Below, in pieces: positions 47,630-59,133 of a stretch of 64,000 bases of DNA. Position 1 is the first letter of the stretch. Each line of letters opens with the position of its first letter. The notes beneath the pieces are model-generated. The model worked only from the letters and a program-made list of their open reading frames with translations, was not told where the DNA came from and searched no databases. The DNA lies in contig NC_091080.1 of NCBI RefSeq assembly GCF_032405125.1, forward strand, positions 17,923,501 through 17,987,500, given 5' to 3'. The stretch is from Capricornis sumatraensis. Its lineage: Eukaryota; Chordata; Mammalia; Artiodactyla; Bovidae. The position numbers and the translations under genes are program-made.

Positions 47630-49024
47630 TGTCAAGACCAGCTCGACAAGCAGGATTTCCGAAAGCGAGGTACAGCAAGAGAATGAGAAATGAGACACAA
47701 GAATTCAGAGAAAAGCGAGGATCAGGGGACCAACATCGCTCCTGGGTGAAGGTGTCGAAACTGAATCCAAGCCAGCTTTATTATACTTTCAGTCGTGAAT
47801 GAAAGAACATGCGGAGAGTTACACTATAACTCATGTGGCCTTCAGGGCCAAAGAACAAAATGATCATTAACCACTGAGTAATTAGGAAACAGTAATCAAT
47901 ATGAGATATTCTGGGCTGGAAGAGGCACAAGCTGGAAACAAGATTGCCGGGAGAAATATTAATAACTTCAGATATGCAGGTGACACCACCCTTATGGCAG
48001 AAAGTGAAGAGGAACTAAAAAGCCTCTTGATGAAAGTCAAAGGACAGTGAAAAAGTTGGCTTAAAGCTCAACCTTCAGAAAACTAAGATCATGGCATCTG
48101 GTCCCATCACTTCATGGGAAATAGATGGGGAAACAGTCGAAACAGTGTCAGACATTTTTGGGCTCCAAAATCACTGCAGATGGTGATTGAATCCATGAAA
48201 TTAAAAGACGCTTACTCCTTGGAAGGAAAGTTATGACAAACCTAGATAGCATATTCAAAAGCAGAGACATTACTTTGCCAACAAAGGTCAGTCTAATCAA
48301 GGCTATGGTTTTTCCAGTAGTCATGTATGGATGTGAGAGTTTAACTGTGAAGAATGCTGAGTCCCGAAGAATTGCTGCTTTGAACTGTGGTGTTGAAGAC
48401 TCTTGAGAGTCTCTTGGACTTCAAGAAGATCCAACCAGTCCATTCTAAAGGAGATCGGTCCTGGGTGTTCTTTGGAAGGAATGATGCTAAAGCTGAAATG
48501 CCAGTACTTTGGCCATCTCATGCAAAGAGTTGACTCATTGGGAAAGGCTCTGATGCTGGGAGGGATTGGGGGCAGGAGAAGAAGGGGACGACAGGATGAG
48601 ATTGGCCGGATGGCATCACCGACTTGATGGACGTAAGTTTGAGTGAACTCTGGAAGTTGGTGATGGACAGGGAGGCCTGGCATACTGCAATTCATGGGGT
48701 TGCAAAGAGTTGGACAAGACTGAGTGAATGAACTGAACTGAACTGAACTGAATCAATAACAAATCAGTAACTAAGACTAATATACTTATCTATAGATTTT
48801 CCACCAGATATGTAAAACATGTGACTCTGAGACTCCAGTTGAGATACAGTCTGAGGTCGGTTTTCTGACCCCAGGATAATATTTTCTTTTCAGGATTATG
48901 AACTGTTCCCTCTGTACTTGTTCCGAGTCTCATGCCTTATAACATCCAGTTTATCAATAATTATAAATTTCTTTTGCAGCCCTTGACAGGGCCGGCATTT
49001 CTTTTATTCTTCCTGTCTTCTACA
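47630..49024 (-). mobile_element. Solo LTR of an endogenous retrovirus, split by BovB
   Basis: Non-L1 sequence of about 538 bases (without the BovB). It starts TGTCAAGACC and ends CTTCTACA, so both ends have TG/CA. An AATAAA signal on the minus strand (47777-47782) shows that the LTR reads leftwards. L1 ORF2 is interrupted exactly here. The flanks accac (47625-47629) and acccc (49025-49029) are a possible 5-bp TSD with one difference. I see no internal viral coding sequence, so this is a recombined remnant. The family is not determined. Confidence 0.75.
47902..48750 (+). mobile_element. BovB 3' 0.85 kb, young type, inside the LTR
   Basis: It runs from gagatattctgggctgga, just before the RT active site (decayed to YAGD near 47972), to the aactgaactgaactgaactg tail. 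An exact TSD aatcaata lies at 47894-47901 and 48751-48758. The signature is gggagggattgggggcagg. Confidence 0.95.
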
Positions 49025-49596
49025 ACCCCAAAGAGCCAAACCAGTCTTGAGAAGGAAGAATGGAGCTGGAGGAATCAACCTTCCTGACTTCAGATTATAC
49101 TACAAAGCTACTGTCATCAAGACTGTATGGTCCTAGAACAAAACCAGGAATATAGACAAATGGAATGAGATAGAAAGGCCAGACATAAACCCATGCACTT
49201 ATGAGTACCTTATTTTTGACAAAGGAAGCAATAATATATAATGGGGGCAAAGACAGCCTTTTCAATAAATGGTGCTGGGAAAATTGGACAGTTACATGTA
49301 AAAGAATGAAATTAGAACACTTCCTAACACTATACACAAAGATAAACTCAAACTGGATTAAAGACCTAAATGTAAGGCCAGAGAGTATAAAAATCTTAGA
49401 GAAAAACATAGAACACTCGATGACATAAATCAAAGCAAGATCCTCTATGACCCACTTCCTAGAGTAAGAGTAATAAAAGCAAAAGTAAACAAGTGGGACC
49501 TGATTAAACTTAGAAGCTTTTGCACAGCAAAGGAAACTATAAGCAAGGTGAAAAGACAACCCTAAGAATGGGAGAAAATAACAGCAATTGAAAAAA

Positions 49597-49711
49597 CCCA
49601 CTCCAGTATTCTTGCCTGGAGAATCCCAGGGATGGGGGAGCCTGGTGGGCTGCCATCTGTGGGGTCGCACAAAATCAGACATGACTGAAGTGACTTAGCA
49701 GCAGCAGCAGC
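49597..49711 (+). mobile_element. Bov-A unit inserted in L1 ORF2
   Basis: The right half of a Bov-A2: cccactccagtattcttgcc to gacttagc plus an AGC repeat tail (49698-49711). L1 ORF2 continues after it with a few bases missing. There is no clear TSD. Confidence 0.9.
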
Positions 49712-49838
49712 AACAAAGGATTATTTTCCAAAATATACAAGCAGCTCATATAACTCAATGTCAGAAAAACAAACACCCTAATCAAAAAGTGGGAAAAATA
49801 CCTAAGCAGACATTTTTCCAAAGAAGAGTTACATATAG

Positions 49839-50108
49839 CTTTGGAAGGAATGATGCTGAAGCTGAAACTCCAGAACTTTGACCACCTCATGAGAAGAGTT
49901 GACTCATTGGTAAAGACTCTGATGCTGGGAGGGATTGGAGGCAGGAGGAGAAGGGGACAACCGAGGATGATATGGCTAGATGGCATCACGGACTTGATGG
50001 ACTTGAGTTTGAGTGAACTCCAGGAGATGGTGATGGACAGGAAGGCCTCGCATGCTGCGATTCATGGGGTCGCAAAGATTTGGACATGACTGAGCCACTG
50101 AACTGAAC
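49839..50108 (+). mobile_element. BovB 3' end, 270 bp, young type
   Basis: It starts ctttggaaggaatgatgctg and ends cactgaactgaac. It is inserted in L1 ORF2 between gttacatatag and aaacacatgaaaagatgctc. It is strongly 5'-truncated. Confidence 0.93.
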
Positions 50109-51040
50109 AAACACATGAAAAGATGCTCAACATTGCTCATTAATAGATAAATGCAAATCAAAGAAAAACTACAATGATATATCTCCTCATACCAGGCAGA
50201 ATGGCCATCCGCAAAAAGTCTACAAGCAATAAAGGCTGGAGAGGGTGTGGATCAAAGGGAATGCTCCTGCACTGCTGATGGGAATATAAATTGATACAGC
50301 CACTATGGAAAATGGTATGAAGATTCCTTATAAACCTAGGAATAAAACCAACATATGATCCAGCATTCCCACTTCTAGGCCTATACCCTGAGGAAACCAG
50401 AGTTGAAAAAGACACATGTATCCCATTGTTCACTGCAGCATTATTTACAATAGCTAGACCATAGAAGCAACCTAGATGTCCATTGCCAGATGAACAGATA
50501 GAGAAGTTTTTGTACATATATACAATGGAATATTACTCAGCCATAAAAAAGAGCATATTTTGAAGCAGTTCTGATGTGCTGGATGAACATAGAACCTACT
50601 ATACAGAATGAAATGAGTCAGAAAGAGAAAGATAAATATCATATTCTAACACATATATATGGAATCTAGAGAAAGAATACTGAAAATTTTATTTACAGGG
50701 CAGCAGTGGAGAAGCAGACATAGAGAAAAGACTTATTGACATTGGGAGAGAGCAGGAGAGGGTGATATGTATGGGAAGAGTAACACTGAAACTTATACTA
50801 CCATACGCAAAATGAATAGCCAATGGGAATTTGCTATATGGCTCAGGAATCTCAAACAGGAGTTCTGCATCAATCTAGAGGGTTGGGATATGATGGGAGA
50901 TGGGAGGGAGTGTCAAAAGGGAAGGGATATATGTATAGCTATAGTTGATTCATGTTGAGGTTTGACAGAAAACAGCAAAATACTGTAAAGCAATTATCCT
51001 TCAATAAAAAAATAAATGAAAACATTTAAAAAAAAATTTC

Positions 51041-53115
51041 AGGATAAAATGGATAGGGAATGAGTTTTGAATGAAAAAATGTAAATACTGATTATAAACA
51101 ATTGCAATTTTCCTAATTTTTTTTAAAGTCTCTAAAGTTATCTATAAACTTATATTATGTGACACCTTATACTTTCCCATATTTTTTGTAAAATCCAGTT
51201 TGTATCATATCTACAGAAATAAGTATTTGGAAGGTTTCTTGTTTCAAAATGCTATCAATGCACAGATAAGTATGTAAACATTTTAGATGTTAAATTGGAA
51301 CATCAATAATAACTTTATTGACTAGCAACAAGGAATCATTTCCTTATATTACTTCTTTTTGTCTATTATATAAACTCTTCCAACACTTAACCAAAACAGT
51401 ACTAATGGATTTCTGCAGTTTACCTAATCTTTTATTGTAAATCATGATATTGATGTTTATTAATATTTATTAATTTATTATAATATCTATTAATATTAAT
51501 ATTTTGAATGGTAAGAATTTTTACTGTTTAAAACTTAAAAATTGATTCTATATTTATCCAAATGATCCCTATTTAATAAAGATAAGAAATCCAAAAGTGT
51601 ATGATTTCAAAGCTCACTCAGAATATTAAATTTTGCATGAAATCATTAAAATTAATTATTTATAATTGAACCAGAAATGGAATACAGCAAATTTCTTTTC
51701 TAAATCAGGTCAAGTCATAGTTTTTCATTAAAATTAATTGTTTAGAATTCTATGTATGCAGTACTTTCTTCTAAAAATTATTCAGGAATTATGAAAATAT
51801 AGAGTCCTTTCATTTTCATTATTGAATTAATTCTGGCCATCTGGGGAAAACAATGTTAATCACAATCCCAAGTTTCTGAAGGCTATTTTCTTAATTGTTA
51901 ACTATGGAGGCATGGGAAACTTGAATTGTTAAAACATGAAAAGTGTTCTGAATCATGCACTAATAGTCTTAATTTACTTGGAGAATCAATAAACCAATGT
52001 CATGCATACTCGAACAGCTGTTTTTGCTGCCTACTATCTGTCTAGTGATAATTTTATAACACAAGGAAAAGATATTCACCTTTAATCTGGAAAATTTTTG
52101 ATTCTTCATAATGATCATAGTTATTTAGCTCCAATTCTAAATTGTAATGTTCTCTTTCCTCTCTTCTCTGTTCACAGAATCTGTGTGTTCCACACAATGA
52201 ATATTAAATGAACACATGCAGAAGATAACTGTGTGGTGTAACATACCACTTATATTACACTTTTTCCTCCTATAATTTCTAGTTTACTCTTCTATTATTT
52301 CTAGTATGATGTGATTTTCTAAGGAAGGCTCTTGTATGTCTTTGCCTTCATTGCATCCTCAGTGCTCAGCAGAGGGTCTGGTTCAGACAAGATACTCAGA
52401 TAAAATTTATTAAAATAAAAGCAGAGAAATAAAAGCAGATTGCTACTTAAGGAGGCATTGATCAACCTCCCTGGGAAAGGGCTTGAAGTGAAATTTTTAT
52501 TTTCCAAATATTTAGCAAATAAATGTGTTGAGAAAATTGATTATATTTATATAAAAAAGTATAATTTAACTTGAAAAATAGCTTCATCTTTACAGAGTGT
52601 ATGTATTGTGTATCAAAATGTGTTCTTTCCTTTCTTGTTCAGATAAAAACAGTTTTAGAAGATTTTGAAATTACATACACAGGTGACTTGTGTGAAACTG
52701 GTTCCATTTTACTGATTGGAATCGAATAAGGAAATCAAAGCAAAATGCTTTCAGAAATAAACAGTTAAAAAAAAAAAAAAAACCTTTAAAACCCTATCTT
52801 AAATACTCTTTTATGGAGTCACTATAAATGGTTGACAAAGTATGTCTTTTCATTATTTTTAGGGCCTAGGGATATCAATTCAGATTAGGAATAATTCTAC
52901 TTGGTAAATCTAGAGATGTTAACAGACAGGAAAAAGGCAGGATGAAAGTAAAAGAGGAGCTGCAAAACTTAAAAAGGAAGATATAAAAATTTGTTACACA
53001 GTCCAGTGTATGTATTTGTACAACTTACAGATGGAGGCAATTAATATGCTATGTATTCTTAGTTTTTCAGTTAAGTAACAAGACGTTAGGAAGCTCTTTT
53101 GAATGTGAGTGAATG

Positions 53116-53157
<42 letters not shown>

Positions 53158-53293
53158 TGACACTGCATTAGAGAGATAAAGACAAATTTTTAACTGCAGT
53201 TCTGTGCAATATGAAAATATCCTGTCTTTAAATATATGACAAATAAATAAGAAACATAAACTATTCTTCTAGAAATGTGAAGATTTTAAGTTC
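51041..53293. other. Unassigned AT-rich DNA
   Basis: 2.25 kb without a recognisable gene or clear interspersed repeat. ATTAATAT-rich text lies at 51450-51505 and an A-run at 52767-52782. Confidence 0.35.
53117..53156. repeat. TG microsatellite
   Basis: About 18-20 TG units, uninterrupted after GTGCG. Confidence 0.97.
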
Positions 53294-54660
53294 TGTCAAA
53301 GTGCTGCACTCAATATGCCAGCAAATTTGGAAAACTCAGCAGTGGCCACAGGACTGGAAAAGGTCAGTTTTCATTCTAATTCCAAAGAAAGGCAATGCCA
53401 AAGAATGCTCAAACTACCGCAAAATTGCACTCATCTCACACACTAGTAAAGTAATGCTCAACATTCTCCAAGCCAGGCTTCAGCAATACGTGAACCGTAT
53501 GTTCAAGCTGATGTTCAAGCTGGTTTTTGAAAAGGCAGAGGAACCAGAGATCAAATTGCCAACATTCGCTAGATCATCAAAAAAGCAAGAGAGTTCCAGA
53601 AAAGCATATATTTCTGCTTTATTGATTATGCCAAAGCCTTTGACTGTGTGGATCACAATAAACTGTGGAAAATTCTAAAAGAGATGAGAATACCAGACCA
53701 CCTTATCTGCTTCATGAGAAAACTGTATGCAGGTCAAGAAGCAACATTTAGAACTGGACATAGAATTAACAGAGTGGTTTCAAATTGGGAAAGGAGTACA
53801 TCAAGGCTGTATACTGTCACCTTGCTTATGTAACTTATATGCAGAGTACATCATGTGAAATGCTGGACTGGATGAAGCACAGGCTGGAATCAAAATTGCC
53901 GGGAGAAATAACAATAACCTTAGATATGCAGATGACAATACCCTTATAACAGAAAGCAAAGAAGAACTAAAGAGCCTCCTGACAAAAGTGAAAGAGCTGG
54001 TTTAAAACTAAACATTCAAAAAACTAAGATCATGGCATCTGATTCCATTACTTCATGGCAAATAGATGGGGAAACAGTGAAAAAAGTGAGAGACTATTTT
54101 CCTGAACTTCAAAATCACTGCAGATGGTGACTACAGCCATGAAATCAAGAACTTGCTCCTTGGAAGAAAAGCTATGAACAACATAGACAGCATATTAAAA
54201 AGGAGAGACATTACTTTGCCAACAAAGTAATGTCTAGTCAAAGCTATGGTTTTTCTAGTAGTCATGTATGGATGTGAGTCATGTATGGAGTTTCTTTAAA
54301 CTATAAAGAAAGCTGAGCATAGAAGAATTGATGCTTTTGAACTGTGGTGTTGTAGAAGACTCTTAAGAGTCCCTTGGACTGCAAGGAGATCCAACCAGTC
54401 AATCCTAAAAGAAATCAGTGCTGGATATTCATTGGAAGGACTGATGCTGAAGCTTAAACTCCAATACTTTGGCCACCTGATGTGAAGAACTGACTCTTTG
54501 GAACAGACCCTGATGCTGGGAAAGATTGAAGGCAGGAGGAGAAGGGGACGGCAGAGGATGAGATGGTTGGATGGCATCACCAACTCGATGGACATGAGTT
54601 TGAGCAAGCTCTGGGAGTGGGTGGGGGACTGAGAAGCCTGGCGTGCTACAGTCCATAGGG
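53294..54660 (+). pseudogene. BovB reverse transcriptase pseudogene
   Basis: RTE reverse transcriptase fragments in at least three frames. These are fingers and palm text in 53294-53678, then KILKEMRIPDHLICFMRKLY (53663-53725), a RYADD core near 53923, and the C-terminal KLKLQYFGHL-type region near 54450. Several frameshifts make it non-functional. It is the best-preserved stretch of the 5' RT region among the BovB copies here. Confidence 0.85.
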
Positions 54661-54705
54661 TTGCAAAGAGTTGGACATGACTGAGCAACTAAACTGAACT
54701 GAACA
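53294..54705 (+). mobile_element. BovB, 1.4 kb, old type
   Basis: It runs from ctgtcaaagtgctgcactc to the ctaaactgaactgaaca end. The RT N-terminal part is well readable in one frame at 53277-53678 (HSICQQIWKTQQWPQDWKRS, VFILIPKKGNAKECSNYRKI, ALISHTSKVMLNILQARLQQ). It breaks beyond a 12-bp duplication at 53498-53521. The active site reads YADD near 53926-53937. A TSD is not convincing. Confidence 0.92.
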
Positions 54706-56251
54706 CTTTAACATTAGAAATAGTCCAAGAAGATTCCAGTCATTTCCAAACAGGAGGCCTGAGTAACAAGTCAAGAGATCCAAGTTTTGTAAATAATGTC
54801 ATATTTCCTTAGTTCCTAATATATCATAAATGACTTAAGCAAAGTTTTTTTTTTTTTAAATCTTGTGTTGTGACATTTTATTTTCCATTTTAGAGCATTT
54901 TTAAATAAGTCTAGATCGAAACGCGCATAACCAATTCCCCATGGAAGACATTTGGAAGTGGCAGCAACCTGAGAGAATCAAGTCCCACCTCGCACTTAAG
55001 TGTGCAAACCTCTGGCATCTGCACACAGAACGTGCAAAGCAAATGAGTAGATATATACAGAAATGAAACAGCCAAACCAAGCAAAGCCTAGCTTCTTGCC
55101 CCCAATTTCATGGGGAAAGGCTCCCTGATTTCATTTGTTAACTTGGCTTTATTGCTTTGATGCTGCTGCTTGTAAATTGCTCTTGCCTCTTCATTGTGAA
55201 TACCGGCAGAAAGTCAGTGTGCTCTACTTGATACTCACTGTTTTAGACTTTCTTTCAACTGTGTATTTCTAGAATGGAGCACTTCTGCTATGGGGAAAAA
55301 TATATTTTCAATGTGTCCTCTGTGCTTTTCAACTGAATTCCCAGTACATGATGAAATATGTAATATACCCAGATAGAATGTATTTTAGAGGAAACTCATT
55401 GGTACACTATTTTTGTACATTCAATATTATATCTCAGTTGAAATCACTTGGAAACATTAATCAATTTGTTTACTGGTCTGAGGAGGTAGCAAGTTGTCAG
55501 GGTGAATTAGTGATAAAGTCTGAGGAACTTTAAAGACATATTTGTAAAATGGTATTGAAAGGGTCTGAAACTGAATTTTCCCTAATTACCCATCTGACTG
55601 TTGCTGAAATTAACAATGATTTGCAAAATGAAGACTGATAATTTCAGTGTAGTCAAGAATGATGTTCTAAACTCAGAAACTGTTTATGTATTTTATTATT
55701 TAAAAAAGTGTGTGAGTCAAAGTAGGATCCAGTTGACAATTTCTGTGTTTCAAAAGCAGCAATAAGCTGAGAAATCAGAGGGCAGTGCCTTTGAACAGAC
55801 TCTTTCCAGAACCCCTTAACTTAGCACAAGCCAGAATAACGAACGTGAGTTGTTACCAGGTTGCCAATATGCAACTAAATGCTATCAGCCCTTCATATCA
55901 CAATATTTAGGGTTGTTAGATTTAGCAAACACAAAGAGAAGATATCCAATTAACTGGACTAACTTGTTGGCTTAGTGAATTCTCTGAAACAGCCAGAATG
56001 ATCTTGTAGGTAGATTCATCCATTATACCACAGATAAGATCCCAGCCTGACAAACACTTGGATTTGTCTTGTGAAAACCTCAACACACAACTCAGTTGAA
56101 TCTGTACAGATTTCTGACCTATAAACTGTGAGTTAATACATGGATACTGTTCTAAGCTGCTAAATTAATGGTCATTTTCCATGCAAAGATAGAAAACTAA
56201 CCCAATTAAAAACCATAAAAATCATTATTTAAATGAAGCTTAATAGAGCAT
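54706..56251. other. Unassigned DNA, partly GC-richer
   Basis: About 1.5 kb without a recognisable repeat. The stretch 54920-55330 is less AT-biased than its surroundings. I see no coding frame of note. Confidence 0.35.
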
Positions 56252-56263
56252 AATAGTTTAATA

Positions 56264-56472
56264 GACTTTCAAGGTGGTGCAGTAGTAAAGAATCTTCTTG
56301 CCAATGCAAGAAACATAGGTTCAATCCCAGAGTAGGGACGATCACCTGGCATGGGAAATGGCAACCCACTGCAGTATTCTTGCCTGGAAAATTCCATAAA
56401 GAGAGAAGCTTGACAGGATACAGTCCATGGGGTCACAAAGAGTAGGACATGACTGAGCAACTAAGCACACAC
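56264..56472 (+). mobile_element. Bov-tA SINE
   Basis: The head (gactttcaaggtggtgcagt, aggttcaatcccagagtagg) and body (acccactgcagtattcttgc) end at actgagcaactaagcacac. An exact 12-bp TSD aatagtttaata lies at 56252-56263 and 56473-56484. Confidence 0.95.
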
Positions 56473-56599
56473 AATAGTTTAATATTAGGTATCTTGGTAA
56501 TAGCCTCATGAAATAATAAAAAATATAAAAATAAAGATGAATCAAACATTAATAGGAAACTATATTGCTTAACTATGAGAAATATAATTGCAGTTGATT

Positions 56600-56770
56600 T
56601 TATTTAAAAATTACTTCGGACAAGTAACTCTTTCTCAATTTCTTTATCTTTAAAATGGGGTTAATATTGTATTTACCTCATAAATTTGATTATACTTAAA
56701 TTAAATAATTCATATATAGTACTAAAGATTGCATCTGCCAAGTAGCAAATGTTCAAAAACCATTAGCTAA
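56600..56770 (+). mobile_element. MIR SINE relic
   Basis: In order: gacaagtaactctttctcaa, tttctttatctttaaaatgg, ggttaatattgtatttacct, cataaatttgattatactta and ttaaataattcatatatagt. This is the MIR core and 3' part. Confidence 0.7.
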
Positions 56771-56927
56771 TATAATAGCTGTTTGGAAATATAGGGCAAT
56801 GTATATTAAGGGCTTCTGTTAACATGACAGGAAAAATACCACTGCATTGAGATTCTCAATACTCAAGTATAAATTATTCAAGTATGAAATTATTATACTC
56901 TTGTAAGTATTTTATGTGTAATATTTT

Positions 56928-57131
56928 AATATATTGGATGTCTCTGGTGGCTCAGATGGTAAGGAATTTGCTTGTAATTCAGGAAGCCCAGGTTTGATTC
57001 CTGGGTAGGGAAGATTCCTTTTAGAAGGGAATGGTTACCTACTCCAGTCTTCCTGCTGGAGAACTCCATGGATTGAGGAGAGTGATGGGCCACAGTCCAT
57101 GGAATCACAGAGTCAGACACAACTGAGTAAC
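56928..57131 (+). mobile_element. Bov-tA SINE
   Basis: The head (tctctggtggctcagatggt, B-box-like ggtttgattcctggg) and body (ctactccagtcttcctgctg) end at cacaactgagtaac. The TSD is probably taatatttt (56919-56927 and 57132-57140). Confidence 0.92.
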
Positions 57132-57140
57132 TAATATTTT

Positions 57141-58114
57141 CACACTTTCACATTTTATTATATTTTAAAAGTAAAACTCAAAAGTTATCAGTCTTTATTC
57201 TGTCATTTATCCTCACATTATCATTTTGGTAAAAATTATTTTATTTGGAAAAAAAGGAAAATTAAATATTAACTAAATAACTCTATGCTCTTTTGGTATA
57301 GTGTTCCCCTTTGCAAATTCATTCATTTCCACTGATGTATTAAATGAATAGAATTATTTTACATTGTTTAAGAAATATCCTGGTTAAAATCATTATGACT
57401 AGGACTTACTTTAGTTTAGGGTATCCAGGAAGCTCTGAGAAAGAGATTTTTGAGCTAAAGAATAAATGAGTATTATTGATGTAAAGAATGAGAAGTCTGA
57501 GATGGACAAAAGAAGGATTTTCATTTCATTTACTTTTGTCATTTGTTTAATAATTTTTGTAGATGAATATTTCCAAGTTATTTTATTTACTTTTAAACCC
57601 CGTTATAGTCAGTGATAATTTGCTGTCATCTAATGAAGAATTCCATCTGAAGCTGCTTATAAAAGGTGATGTCACATCAAACTCTTTGTGATAGTGTGTT
57701 ATATGTCTTTTTTATTACCTTGCTACTGATGATTTACTGGAATTATTTTAGCCCCTGATCTCTTGTAAATCAGTGGTTGCTATAATCTAGGCAAGGTTGT
57801 TATTTATTTGCACAATTAATGATGCAGAAGACAATTCCTTGACACTTTGTCTATTTCAGAAGGCAGATGAACTATCTACATTTTGCTATGTTATTCTAAT
57901 TATTTTCAGGGGTCTAACTAATTATTTAATTAGTAGATTAAATGAAGCCAATCTGAAATGTCAATTACTACATGTCAGTTTCTAGTCAGTTTTAAAGTTT
58001 TTTTTTTTCTATTTTTATAACTATTATTGATTTAAAGATGTGCTGTATTAGTATTTTGTATCTTCCTTCCTCCCTCCATCACTCCCATCCTTCTTTTGTT
58101 TGTGTCCGATGTTA
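57141..58114. other. Unassigned AT-rich DNA
   Basis: About 1 kb with no recognisable gene or repeat. There is a short T-run near 58000. Confidence 0.35.
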
Positions 58115-58279
58115 GTCACAGCCGGTGGGTCTTAGATCTTCACTGGGGCAGGATCTTTAGTTGTAGCATGCAGACTCTTAGTTGCAGCATATGGGATATA
58201 GTTTTCTCACCAGGAATCAAACCCAGGTCCTTGAACTGCGAGTGCAGAGTTATAGACACTGGACCATCAGGGAAGTCCC
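58115..58279 (-). mobile_element. CHR-type tRNA-derived SINE
   Basis: Antisense element: ggtgggtcttagatcttcac, tagttgcagcatatgggata, aatcaaacccaggtcct (inverted B box) and actggaccatcagggaagtc (inverted A-box end) at the right. This is the older cetartiodactyl SINE family, distinct from Bov-tA. Confidence 0.8.
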
Positions 58280-58438
58280 TAACTCTTGTGAACATATCAA
58301 GGGCCATTTTGCCGAATGTTGCCTTTATTCAGGATTTACAGAATTGTGTACCTGTGAAATATACAGGAATATACTACAGAGAGCCTTTAAAATGTGGCCC
58401 TTTACCTATTTAATTTACATGGCATTCATATTAATAAT

Positions 58439-58662
58439 GGGCTTCCCAGGTGATGGTAGTGGTATAGAACACATCTGCCAATGCTGGAGACATAAGAGAT
58501 GTGAATTCAGTCCCTGGGTTGGGAAGATCCCCTGGAAGAGGGCATGGCAACCCACTCCAGTATTCTTGCTTGGAGAATCTCAAGGACAGAGAGGCCTGGT
58601 GGGTTACAGTCAATGGGGCCTCAGAGTCGGACACAACTGAAGCGACTTACCACGCACATGCT
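58439..58662 (+). mobile_element. Bov-tA SINE
   Basis: The head (gggcttcccaggtgatggta) and body (acccactccagtattcttgc) end at ctgaagcgacttaccacgca. The 12-bp TSD catattaataat (58427-58438) and catgttaataat (58663-58674) has one difference. Confidence 0.94.
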
Positions 58663-58674
58663 CATGTTAATAAT

Positions 58675-59127
58675 ATTGCCACAATACTTTGAAGTATGTT
58701 ATACATTTTTACTTGCTATTGCTAAGCATTTGTCTGAAATATACTTACCAGCATTTGAAATAATGTTTAAATATTTGGAATAGTTTTATTAATCATACAT
58801 GATCATGTATTTGGAGAAAGAAAAAATAGAACAAACCAGTACTGACTTACAGAAGTTCAAACCAACTATCCAATTAATATTTTTATCTAGATACCCTACA
58901 ACTCAAATTTAGCATATCCAAAGCACCTACCAAAAAAGAGAAATAATGTAAAAGAATAATGTAAAATTCATTCAACTCAGAATGACTAAATAGATTATGA
59001 TATATTCTTGGGATCAATTTACAGCTACAGCAGAACTCCATCTCAAAATAATGTCTCATTTGACAAATTTTTCGTGAGACCAGTCCAAAACAGGAAGCTG
59101 TAATTAGAACTGACTCTTTTTGCCATA
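58675..59127. other. Unassigned AT-rich DNA
   Basis: No gene or repeat was recognised. Confidence 0.35.
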
Positions 59128-59133
59128 CATGCC

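Larger units (their letters stand above)
45130..50690 (+). pseudogene. L1 ORF2 pseudogene
   Basis: The ATG at 45130 follows the ORF1 stop by 59 bases. The endonuclease keeps a clean SDHNAMRLDIN motif (about 45797-45830). The RT shows IPFTVATKRIKYLGINLP-type text and the FADDM active site at 47163-47177. Near 47600 the ORF reaches AIHMET and is split by a solo LTR; it resumes at 49025. The later part reads LFNKWCWENWTVTCKRMKLE (49257-49318). Multiple stops and frameshifts are present. The last coding segment ends near 50690. Confidence 0.88.
43556..51040 (+). mobile_element. Second ruminant L1, ORF1 and ORF2, multiply interrupted
   Basis: It starts 5'-truncated in the UTR just upstream of ORF1 (cccagtcttcagcagacagg) and ends with a complete 3' terminus (gattcatgttgaggtttgac, gcaattatccttcaataaaa). 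It carries four later insertions: an L1 3' end, a solo LTR holding a BovB, a Bov-A unit and a BovB. The L1 text resumes after each insertion. A-runs at 43648-43669 and 43816-43828 have expanded in the 5' part. Confidence 0.92.

Noticed and set aside
47630..49024. Proviral genes next to the LTR
   Set aside because: The sequence on both sides is L1 ORF2. No retroviral coding text is present.
51041..53293. Possible exons in quiet regions (also 60386-62585)
   Set aside because: Frames are short, overlap on opposite strands, and lack recognisable domains or consistent splice-bounded coding signal.
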